A DNA stretch of 5,940 nucleotides from Verrucomicrobiota bacterium (GTDB taxonomy: Bacteria > Verrucomicrobiota > Verrucomicrobiia > Opitutales > Opitutaceae). Positions 1-5,778 of the stretch are shown here, piece by piece. Each line of letters starts with the position of its first letter. Position 1 is the first letter of the stretch. The stretch covers positions 1 to 5,940 of the forward strand of contig JAEWNN010000222.1 of assembly GCA_023457035.1 (NCBI GenBank). Reading direction: 5' to 3'. The notes under the pieces are model-generated. The model ran no database searches. It had not been told where the DNA came from and saw only the letters and a list, made by a program, of their open reading frames with translations. Both the position numbers and the translations under genes were made by a program.

Positions 1-2502
1 GCCGACCATCGCCTGCGGATCGCCGATGCCCAGATGCCGGCCTTGGCGGCGGCGGTGGCGCTGCGGGTGTTCGCCAAGACCGGCCGTTTCGGCGAGGTGA
101 CGGCGTTGCTCGAACGCCTGGCGGCCACCGCCGCGCTGGATACCGGCTGGATGGAGGCCTGTGTCGCCGATTTGTGCGAACACGCGGGTGCGGCGCTCGT
201 CTGCGCGGGCTCGCCGCAGGGGCCCGTGGTTCAGGCGCTCGCGCTGGCGATCAACGAGGCGCTCGGTGGCTACGGACGCACGGTCGAGTTGTTGGGCACC
301 CCGGCGGATCCCGCCGACTCGATCCACCATCTCGCGGTGGCGATCCAGGACGGGCAGGTCCGCTCGTTGGTGATCCTCGGCGGCAATCCGGTGTACAACG
401 CGCCGGCCGAGCTCGACTGGCCGGCGTTGCAGCGACAGGTTTCGGAGGTCGTGCGGCACGGGTTGTACGTCGACGAGACCTCGGCGCTCGTGGCGGAGCA
501 GGGTGGGTGGCATGTCCACGCCGCGCACTTCCTCGAGTCGTGGGGCGATGCCCGGACCGCCGATGGCGCGCTCGTGCCGGTGCAGCCGATGATTCTGCCG
601 TTGTTCAACGGCGTGTCGGAGATCGAGTTCCTCGCCCGCCTCCAGGGCGACAGTGTCACCGAGGGCTACAGCTTGGTGCATCGCACGATCGGGGCGCTTG
701 TGGGCGGGGAGGAGACGAAGATCCGCCAGTGGCTGCACGATGGAGTGCTCGTGCGGGGCGGTGACACCGTCCAGCCGCGTTTCTCCGCGGCGGCGTTGCA
801 GGAGATCCTGCGTGGCACCGCGGTGGTGACGCTCTCCGCCGAGAATCTCGAAGTCCGTTTCCTCCCGGATCTGAAAGTTGGCGACGGCAGCGCGGCGAAC
901 AACGGTTGGCTCCAGGAGTGCCCGGATCCGATCACGAAGATCTCGTGGGACAACCCGGTGCAGATCTCGCCGCGCCTCGCGGCCGATCTCGGCCTCATCG
1001 ATCCGCGCCGCCTCGACAAGAACCAGCCCGCCTCGGGCGCGCTCGATGCGTCGCGGCACGACTTCAACGAGTTCAGCATCGGCAAGCAGCAGGCGCCGGT
1101 GGTGCGCATCACGCTCGACGGTCGCTCGGTCGAGGCGCCGGTGCACATCCAGCCCGGTCTCGCCGACTACACAATTGTCCTCCCGCTCGGCTACGGCCGC
1201 ACGGCGGCCGGTCGGGTGGGGAACGGCGTCGGCTTCAACGCCTACGCGATCCGCACTTCCGCCGGCCTGGCGTTCGCCACCGGCGCGAAGATCGAGGTGC
1301 TGCCCGGTCGCACCCACAAGTTGCCCAACACCCAGGAACACTGGGCGATCGAGGGCCGCGACATCATCCGCGAGGCCAACCTCGGCGAGCACCGCGAGAA
1401 CCCGACCTGGGCCGCCGGCATCGGCATGGAGTCGCACACTCCGGCGATCTACGGCGCCGACAAGAACAAGCCGCTCGCCGACAAGTCCAAATTCACCCCG
1501 CGCGGCAACTCGCTGTACGAGCACCCGGACTTCGCCGGGGCCGCTGCGCCGCAGGACTCGGTGCACCAGTGGGGCATGTCGATCGACCTCAACACCTGCA
1601 TCGGCTGCAACGCCTGCGTGATCGCCTGCCAGGCGGAGAACAACATCCCGATCGTCGGCCGCGACCAGGTGTTGCGCGGCCGCGAGATGCACTGGATCCG
1701 CCTCGACCGCTACTACTCGACCGGCTTCGAGAGCAACGCCGCGATCCCGGAGGATCCGCAGGTCTCGCTCCAGCCGATGACCTGCCAGCATTGCGAGTCC
1801 GCTCCGTGCGAAAGCGTGTGCCCGGTCAATGCCACCGTGCACGACGAGGAAGGCCTCAACGTCATGGCCTACAATCGCTGCATCGGCACGCGGTACTGCG
1901 CCAACAACTGCCCGTACAAGGTCCGCCGTTTCAACTTCTTCGATTACCAGCAGCGCCAGCTCGACTCCCTCTACCTGGGCCCGCTCGGCCCGCAGGGGAA
2001 GCCGGAGCTGCTCAAGATGGCGCAGAACCCCGACGTCACCGTGCGCATGCGCGGTGTCATGGAAAAGTGCACCTACTGCGTGCAGCGCATCCAGCGGGCG
2101 AAGATCGAGCAGAAGGTGAAGGCCGGCGCCAGCGGCGACGTGGTCGTGCCCGACCGCACGATCCGCGTGGCTTGCGAGCAGGTCTGTCCGACCGAGGCCA
2201 TCGTCTTCGGCAACGTCGCCGATCCGCAGAGCGCCGTCTCGGTCGCGAAACAGGATCCGCGCACCTATGCGGTGCTCGGTTACCTCAACATCCGTCCGCG
2301 CACCTCGTACGTCGCCAAAGTCCGCAACCCGAACCCGGCCATGCCCGGCTACCAGGACATGCCGCTCTCCCGGCTCGAATATAACCAGAAGAACCACCCC
2401 GCCCATCACGGCGAAGGTCATGGCGCGGCCCACGGCGCCGAGCACGCCGCACCGGCGCACGGTGACGCGGCGCCGAAGCACGGCACGGGAGGGCATGAGT
2501 GA
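1..2502 (+). CDS. actB: ACIII iron-sulphur / MopB-like subunit ActB (5' partial)
   Basis: The frame is open from the first base, so the N-terminus (any Tat signal and the start of the MopB-like domain) lies upstream; 833 residues are visible. Residues 1 to about 430 resemble the catalytic subunit of molybdopterin oxidoreductases, including a late beta-barrel like the dinucleotide-binding domain (about 280-430). In known ACIII structures this domain holds no molybdenum cofactor. Residues about 525-735 form a PsrB/ferredoxin-like domain. Cysteines sit at 533, 536, 539, 543; 595, 598, 603, 607; 627, 633, 637; 690, 693; and 725, 729. These 15 match the three [4Fe-4S] plus one [3Fe-4S] clusters known for ActB. 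The protein passes electrons from the quinol site toward ActE on the periplasmic face. The end (799-832) is a flexible His-rich tail. The stop overlaps possible starts at 2495 and 2502. A polysulfide or formate enzyme is excluded by the fusion and the actCDEF context. Confidence 0.94.
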   Translation, partial: ADHRLRIADAQMPALAAAVALRVFAKTGRFGEVTALLERLAATAALDTGWMEACVADLCEHAGAALVCAGSPQGPVVQALALAINEALGGYGRTVELLGTPADPADSIHHLAVAIQDGQVRSLVILGGNPVYNAPAELDWPALQRQVSEVVRHGLYVDETSALVAEQGGWHVHAAHFLESWGDARTADGALVPVQPMILPLFNGVSEIEFLARLQGDSVTEGYSLVHRTIGALVGGEETKIRQWLHDGVLVRGGDTVQPRFSAAALQEILRGTAVVTLSAENLEVRFLPDLKVGDGSAANNGWLQECPDPITKISWDNPVQISPRLAADLGLIDPRRLDKNQPASGALDASRHDFNEFSIGKQQAPVVRITLDGRSVEAPVHIQPGLADYTIVLPLGYGRTAAGRVGNGVGFNAYAIRTSAGLAFATGAKIEVLPGRTHKLPNTQEHWAIEGRDIIREANLGEHRENPTWAAGIGMESHTPAIYGADKNKPLADKSKFTPRGNSLYEHPDFAGAAAPQDSVHQWGMSIDLNTCIGCNACVIACQAENNIPIVGRDQVLRGREMHWIRLDRYYSTGFESNAAIPEDPQVSLQPMTCQHCESAPCESVCPVNATVHDEEGLNVMAYNRCIGTRYCANNCPYKVRRFNFFDYQQRQLDSLYLGPLGPQGKPELLKMAQNPDVTVRMRGVMEKCTYCVQRIQRAKIEQKVKAGASGDVVVPDRTIRVACEQVCPTEAIVFGNVADPQSAVSVAKQDPRTYAVLGYLNIRPRTSYVAKVRNPNPAMPGYQDMPLSRLEYNQKNHPAHHGEGHGAAHGAEHAAPAHGDAAPKHGTGGHE

Positions 2503-2542
2503 TGAGCGCCATGCTTCTTCTGAGAAGGTGCCTGTCCGGTAG
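2495..2542 (+). other. Short ORF overlapping the actB stop (possible relic actC start)
   Basis: An ATG eight bases before the end of actB opens a 15-codon frame, MSDERHASSEKVPVR. It is closed by the TAG inside the GTAG tip of the first repeat element. It is in the same phase as actC, and its Met-Ser, Ser-rich start resembles the present actC N-terminus (MSSTAST). It could be the relic of an ancestral actC start that overlapped actB before repeats moved in, or simply a chance ORF. Nothing shows that it is translated. Confidence 0.2.
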
Positions 2543-2624
2543 GTCCAGTCTGCGACTGGACCTGGAACGCGCATGCCGGCGTGCGGGCGTGCGCCTCTCG
2601 CGACCGGTCGGAGACCGGTCCTAC
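2539..2624. repeat. REPIN-like element A (inverted pair of GTAG hairpins)
   Basis: The left unit has GTAG at 2539-2542, arm GTCCAGTC at 2543-2550, loop TGC and complementary arm GACTGGAC at 2554-2561. The right unit is inverted: arms 2602-2609 and 2613-2620 (both GACCGGTC), loop GGA, then CTAC at 2621-2624. Both stems are perfect 8-bp pairs, and about 40 nt of non-palindromic DNA lies between them. GTAG at both outer ends of a pair of facing palindromes matches the architecture of REPINs mobilised by REP-associated tyrosine transposases. No such transposase is in the window. Confidence 0.85.
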
Positions 2625-2643
2625 CAGCGGGCATGCCAACTGA

Positions 2644-2733
2644 GTAGGTCCGGTCTCCGACCGGACACGCTGGGCTTTGTCGCCGCCAGTGGTGTCTCGT
2701 CATCCCCCGCGGCCGGTCGGAGACCGGCCCTAC
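2644..2733. repeat. REPIN-like element B (inverted pair of GTAG hairpins)
   Basis: The left unit has GTAG at 2644-2647, arm GTCCGGTC at 2648-2655, loop TCC and arm GACCGGAC at 2659-2666. The right, inverted unit has arms GGCCGGTC (2711-2718) and GACCGGCC (2722-2729), loop GGA and terminal CTAC at 2730-2733. Both stems are perfect. Element B lies 19 nt downstream of element A and ends 5 nt before the actC Shine-Dalgarno. Its right hairpin could therefore influence ribosome access to actC. Confidence 0.85.
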
Positions 2734-2738
2734 TTGCT

Positions 2739-2743
2739 GGAGG
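2739..2743 (+). promoter_or_regulatory. Shine-Dalgarno site of actC
   Basis: GGAGG is followed by 9 nt and then the actC ATG at 2753. This is the only clear Shine-Dalgarno in the window. Comparable motifs are absent at suitable spacing before actD, actE and actF. It supports the chosen actC start and independent ribosome entry after the repeat-filled gap. Confidence 0.8.
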
Positions 2744-2752
2744 ACTCTCCCG

Positions 2753-4189
2753 ATGAGCAGCACTGCTTCCACCGAGCTGCCGCCCCACGCGCAGGCCGTC
2801 CTTGCCGAGGTCCAGCCGGCGCATCTGCCGCGTCAGGAAATCATCGGTCACCGTCGCGACTTCGCGTGGATCACCGACAAGATCTGCTCGATCACCGAGG
2901 GGCCGACGCCCCGCTGGTGGTGGGTGGCCTTCGGCGTCGCCTGTGTGGTGGCCTCGTTCACCGTCATCGGCCTCGTCTACCTCGTGGCGACGGGTGTCGG
3001 CGTCTGGGGCCACGCCAACCCGGTCAACTGGGCCTGGGATATCGTCAACTTCGTGTTCTGGATCGGTATCGGCCATGCCGGCACGCTGATCTCGGCCATC
3101 CTCTGCCTCTTCCGGCAGAAGTGGCGCACGTCGATCAACCGCGCGGCCGAGGCGATGACGATCTTCGCGGTGTGCTGTGCCGGCTTGTTCCCGCTCTTCC
3201 ATGTCGGTCGCGTCTGGTGGGCGTGGTGGCTGTTCCCGCTGCCCAACGCCAACGCGATCTGGCCGCAGTTCCGCTCGCCGCTGCTCTGGGACGTGTTCGC
3301 CGTCTCGACCTACGCGACGGTCTCCACGCTGTTCTGGTACATGGGCATGATCCCGGATCTCGCGACGTTGCGCGACCGAGCGAAGTCGAAGGCGAAGCAG
3401 ATCTTCTACGGGCTGTTCGCCATGGGCTGGCGCGGCTCGAACCGCCACTGGCAGAACTACGAGATGGCGTACCTGCTGCTCGCGGCGCTCTCCACACCGC
3501 TGGTGCTCTCGGTGCACACGATCGTCTCGTTCGACTTCGCGGTCTCGCTGGTGCCCGGCTGGCACACGACGATCTTCCCGCCGTACTTCGTGGCCGGCGC
3601 GATCTTCTCGGGCTTCGGCATGGTGCTCACGCTCATGCTGCCGCTGCGCGCCATCTACAAGCTCGACGACCTGATCACGCAGTACCACATCGACTGCATG
3701 TGTAAGATAACCCTGGCGACGGGTTCGATCGTAGGCTACGCGTACGCGATGGAGTTCTTCATCGCGTGGTACGGGGCCAACCCGTACGAGGGCTTCGCCT
3801 TCGTCAATCGCGCGTTCGGCCACTACGCCTGGGCCTACTGGATCATGATCAGCTGCAATGTGATCACCCCCCAGCTCTTCTGGTTCCGGAAGGTGCGCGA
3901 GAACACCACGCTGGTCTGGGTCCTCTCGATCTTCGTCAACGTCGGCATGTGGTTCGAGCGCTTCGTGATCATCGTCACCTCGCTCGCCCGCGACTTCCTG
4001 CCCTCGAGCTGGGGCTACTACTCGCCGTCGGTCGTCGAGCTCTTCACGTTCTTCGGCACCTTCGGCGTGTTCAGCGTGCTCTTCCTGCTGTTCCTGCGCT
4101 TCCTGCCGCTGATGGCGATGGCCGAGATCAAGGCCGTCTCGCCCCAGGCCGACCCGCACGCCGGCCCCGCCACCGACGCGCACCACTGA
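2753..4189 (+). CDS. actC: ACIII membrane subunit ActC, NrfD/PsrC family
   Basis: This 478-residue polytopic protein is the quinol-interacting membrane subunit next to ActB. The conserved stretch LPRQEIIGH near residue 25 precedes about ten hydrophobic helices, roughly at 57-82, 95-118, 132-155, 175-200, 235-258, 270-300, 315-335, 355-378, 385-405 and 425-450. Family-type polar residues in or near membrane segments include H108 (GIGHAGTLISA), E133 (EAMTIFA), H150 (FHVGRVWW), H255 and D261 (HTIVSFDF). These are candidates for the quinol site or proton path by analogy with other ACIII/NrfD proteins. The length is typical. The start is fixed by GGAGG nine bases upstream and by the conserved N-terminal stretch. 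The C-terminus is a short His-containing hydrophilic tail ending in HH. It differs from formate- or nitrite-linked NrfD by its length and by the actB/actDEF neighbours. Confidence 0.95.
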   Translation: MSSTASTELPPHAQAVLAEVQPAHLPRQEIIGHRRDFAWITDKICSITEGPTPRWWWVAFGVACVVASFTVIGLVYLVATGVGVWGHANPVNWAWDIVNFVFWIGIGHAGTLISAILCLFRQKWRTSINRAAEAMTIFAVCCAGLFPLFHVGRVWWAWWLFPLPNANAIWPQFRSPLLWDVFAVSTYATVSTLFWYMGMIPDLATLRDRAKSKAKQIFYGLFAMGWRGSNRHWQNYEMAYLLLAALSTPLVLSVHTIVSFDFAVSLVPGWHTTIFPPYFVAGAIFSGFGMVLTLMLPLRAIYKLDDLITQYHIDCMCKITLATGSIVGYAYAMEFFIAWYGANPYEGFAFVNRAFGHYAWAYWIMISCNVITPQLFWFRKVRENTTLVWVLSIFVNVGMWFERFVIIVTSLARDFLPSSWGYYSPSVVELFTFFGTFGVFSVLFLLFLRFLPLMAMAEIKAVSPQADPHAGPATDAHH

Positions 4190-4260
4190 GCCGCCCACCC
4201 ATGATCACGAGCCTCCAGCACGCCAACATCCACATGCTCCTCCGGCGCGAACTGCAGCGG

Positions 4261-4312
4261 GTAGGGACGTTTCTCCTAAAGGTCCGCGGCGGCTTCGGAG
4301 AAACCGCCCTAC
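4261..4312. repeat. Compact REPIN-like element C
   Basis: GTAG at 4261-4264 is followed by arms GGACGTTT (4265-4272) and AAAGGTCC (4278-4285), with one central mismatch. After a 2-nt spacer comes an inverted unit with arms 4288-4296 and 4300-4308, one mismatch, loop GGA and terminal CTAC at 4309-4312. The whole element can also fold end-to-end: the outer 16 bases match in inverse orientation at 14 positions. It has the same plan as the other elements but almost no spacer, so it may be a deleted or degraded copy. Confidence 0.75.
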
Positions 4313-4335
4313 CTCCGACCGTTGCTGTCGTGAGG

Positions 4336-4420
4336 GTAGGGACGGCGCTCCGCGCCGTCCGCACCCTCGAGCGAGTGCCTGTGCCCGTGCGTGTCGGACG
4401 GCGCGGAGCGCCATCCCTAC
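4336..4420. repeat. REPIN-like element D (second stem family)
   Basis: The left unit has GTAG at 4336-4339, arm GGACGGCGC at 4340-4348, loop TCC and a perfect complementary arm at 4352-4360. The right, inverted unit has arms 4396-4404 and 4408-4416 with one mismatch (A at 4413), loop GGA and CTAC at 4417-4420. The GTAG tips, the loop and the inverted pairing match elements A and B, but the stem sequence belongs to a different family. Elements C and D share a 14-nt right edge, CCCTACCTCCGACC, at 4307-4320 and 4415-4428. Confidence 0.85.
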
Positions 4421-4439
4421 CTCCGACCTCTTTCGCGCC

Positions 4440-4973
4440 ATGAGCGACCCCATCCACGGATACCTTGCCGCCTTCGACACCCCGGCCGAGATCATGCACG
4501 CGGCCGAGCAGGTGCGCGACGCCGGCTTCCAGCAATGGGACGTGCATACGCCCTTTCCGGTCCACGGCATGGATAGCGCGATGGGCCTGAAACGTTCCCG
4601 CGTGCAGCGCCTGACGCTGCTCGGCGGCATCGCCGGTTTCACCACCGGCATGCTCATGGTGTGGTACATGAACGCGTTCGACTATCCGCTGATCGTCGGC
4701 GGCAAACCGCTGTTCAGCCCGCTGTTCGCGTTCCCGGTGGCCTACGAGCTCACGATCCTGTTCGCCGCATTCGGCACGCTTGGCGGCATGTTCCTCTTCA
4801 ACCGACTGCCGATGCACTACCACCCGGTCATGAAGGTCGTGCAGTGGCCGCGCGCCACCGACGACCGCTTCTTCCTCGCGATCGACGCCGATGATCCGCG
4901 CTTCGAGGCCGAGCGCACCCGCGAGTTCCTGGCCCAGATCGGCGGCAAGGACATCGTCGCCCTCGAGCCCTGA
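4440..4973 (+). CDS. actD: ACIII subunit ActD (DUF3341)
   Basis: The 177-residue product is the small two-helix ActD subunit, a structural part of ACIII with no cofactor. Its soluble N-terminal domain (about 1-50) has the family motif PFPVHGMDSAMG at 38-49. A first membrane helix spans about 58-77 and a second about 95-120. Between them is the conserved DYP..VGGKP stretch (81-90), and a loop ending in the NRLP turn and the RATDDRFFL motif follows. The C-terminus is soluble and acidic. Length and motif order fit the family. The ATG lies 19 nt after repeat element D with no Shine-Dalgarno visible, and it overlaps the stop of an upstream open frame (ATGA). No alternative upstream start fits the family N-terminus. 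actE follows after 11 nt, so the two are probably co-translated. Confidence 0.94.
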   Translation: MSDPIHGYLAAFDTPAEIMHAAEQVRDAGFQQWDVHTPFPVHGMDSAMGLKRSRVQRLTLLGGIAGFTTGMLMVWYMNAFDYPLIVGGKPLFSPLFAFPVAYELTILFAAFGTLGGMFLFNRLPMHYHPVMKVVQWPRATDDRFFLAIDADDPRFEAERTREFLAQIGGKDIVALEP

Positions 4974-4984
4974 CGCCCGCCACC

Positions 4985-5602
4985 ATGCGCTACGCCTACT
5001 ACGCCCTCGCTTTCATCGTCGTCGCCGTCCTCTCGCTCGCCGGATTCCGCGGCTGCACCTCGACGCGCAGCCCCATCGAGCTTTTCGACGACATGGTGCG
5101 CCAACCGAAGTACAAGGCCCAGGGCCGCTCCGCCTTCTTTTCCGATGGCCGCACCGACCGGCCAATCCCGGCGAACACCGTTGCCCGCGGCGAGCTCCAG
5201 GCCGACGACCATCGGTACCGTGGCAAGAATGCCGACGGCTCCTTCGTGCGCGGTTTCCCGGCGGCGTTGCCCGTCACCCACGAACTCATGGCCCGCGGGC
5301 AGGAACGCTACACGATCTATTGCGCTCCCTGCCACGGCGCGGTGGGCGACGGTCAGGGGATAACGAAGGCCTACGGCATGACCGCCACGCCGACCTACCA
5401 CGACGCCCGTCTCCGCCAGATGGCCGAGGGCGAACTTTTCGCCACCATCACCAACGGCAAGAACACGATGATGCCCTACGCCGACAAGCTGCCGGCCGAC
5501 GATCGCTGGGCCGTGATCGCCTACCTTCGCGCCCTCCAGCGCTCGCAGGACGGCCGCATCGACGACGTGCCGGCCGCGGCCCGCGCCCAACTCGGACAAT
5601 GA
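4985..5602 (+). CDS. actE: ACIII mono-haem cytochrome c subunit ActE
   Basis: The 205-residue exported cytochrome c is the likely electron exit of ACIII, handing electrons to a soluble carrier or an oxidase domain. A hydrophobic N-terminal segment (about 4-21) is followed by C24 in FRGC. That is a poor lipobox (F and R at -3 and -2), so lipidation, known for ActE in some phyla, is uncertain here and an uncleaved anchor is possible. The family stretch FFSDGR..RPIPANTVARG lies at about 51-69. The single haem motif CAPCH has C113, C116 and H117. The MMPY stretch supplies M163 (or M162) as the likely sixth haem ligand, and a typical C-terminal cytochrome c helix (DDRWAVIAYLRALQ) follows. There is no Shine-Dalgarno; expression probably depends on coupling to actD. 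The stop codon overlaps an ATG at 5599. Confidence 0.95.
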   Translation: MRYAYYALAFIVVAVLSLAGFRGCTSTRSPIELFDDMVRQPKYKAQGRSAFFSDGRTDRPIPANTVARGELQADDHRYRGKNADGSFVRGFPAALPVTHELMARGQERYTIYCAPCHGAVGDGQGITKAYGMTATPTYHDARLRQMAEGELFATITNGKNTMMPYADKLPADDRWAVIAYLRALQRSQDGRIDDVPAAARAQLGQ

Positions 5603-5778
5603 GCTCCGCCCCATTCAGCTCCGTACTCTCGCCTGCGGGTAGGTCCGGTCTTCGACCGGACCCGCTGGACTCTGCGTCGCCTGCCGGCATGGGCGCAAGG
5701 CGACCGGTCGCAGACCGGTCCTACTTTGACCGGCCCGCCCGACACACCACCCAATCCCTTTTCCGCTCCATCGCATGA
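5599..5778 (+). other. Open frame bridging the actE-actF gap
   Basis: An ATG at 5599-5601 overlaps the actE stop (ATGA). The frame runs 59 codons through repeat element E and stops at a TGA (5776-5778) overlapping the actF ATG at 5775 (ATGA again). The first residues, MSSAPFSS, resemble the Ser/Ala-rich beginning of ActF (MSDSSAASISSAPAAP). It may be a relic of an ancestral overlapping actF start, a translational bridge, or chance. No domain is recognisable. Confidence 0.25.
5639..5724. repeat. REPIN-like element E (same family as A and B)
   Basis: The left unit has GTAG at 5639-5642, arm GTCCGGTC at 5643-5650, loop TTC and arm GACCGGAC at 5654-5661. The right, inverted unit has arms GACCGGTC at 5702-5709 and 5713-5720, loop GCA and CTAC at 5721-5724. 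Both stems are perfect. Its 86-nt length equals that of element A, and its inner spacer shares GCCGGCATG-like sequence with A, which suggests a common origin. Confidence 0.85.

Larger units (their letters stand above)
2502..2756 (+). other. Open frame bridging the actB-actC gap
   Basis: An ATG at 2502-2504 shares its A with the actB stop (TGATG). The frame then runs 84 codons through both repeat elements and ends in a TGA at 2754-2756 that overlaps the actC ATG (ATGA). The translated product is Arg/Ser-rich and largely repeat-derived, with no recognisable domain. If ribosomes reinitiate at the actB stop, this frame would carry them to the actC start. It may also be open by chance, because stop codons are scarce in GC-rich DNA. 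Confidence 0.2.
4201..4443 (+). other. Open frame bridging the actC-actD gap
   Basis: An ATG lies 11 nt after the actC stop, the same spacing as between actD and actE. It opens an 80-codon frame (beginning MITSLQHANIHMLLRREL) that passes through two repeat elements. It ends in a TGA at 4441-4443 overlapping the actD ATG at 4440 (ATGA). The first 20 codons precede the repeats and the rest is repeat-derived. No Shine-Dalgarno or recognisable domain is visible. It may be a coupling leader, a relic or chance. Confidence 0.2.

Noticed and set aside
1..1290. Active molybdenum oxidoreductase
   Set aside because: The region is MopB-like, but the fusion to a 15-Cys ferredoxin-like domain and the actCDEF neighbours identify ActB, whose known structures lack the molybdenum cofactor.
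906..2384. 492-codon + strand frame inside actB
   Set aside because: It is an out-of-frame shadow. It is rich in Arg/Pro/Gly with no motifs and overlaps the fully supported ActB iron-sulphur domain.
2539..2733. CRISPR array
   Set aside because: The repeats are short palindromes in alternating orientation with unequal spacers and paired GTAG tips, not direct repeats with uniform unique spacers.
2621..4198. 525-codon open frame on the minus strand opposite actC
   Set aside because: It is a product of GC-rich codon bias. The translation is a low-complexity Arg/Glu/His/Asp string without domains, while the + strand encodes a clear NrfD-type protein.
4336..4420. Rho-independent terminators between the act genes
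   Set aside because: The hairpins are stable but none is followed by a T-tract, and termination inside an obligate complex operon is unlikely.
4817..5614. 265-codon minus-strand frame opposite actE
   Set aside because: It is an antisense shadow of a well-supported cytochrome c gene, with no recognisable domain or ribosome binding site.
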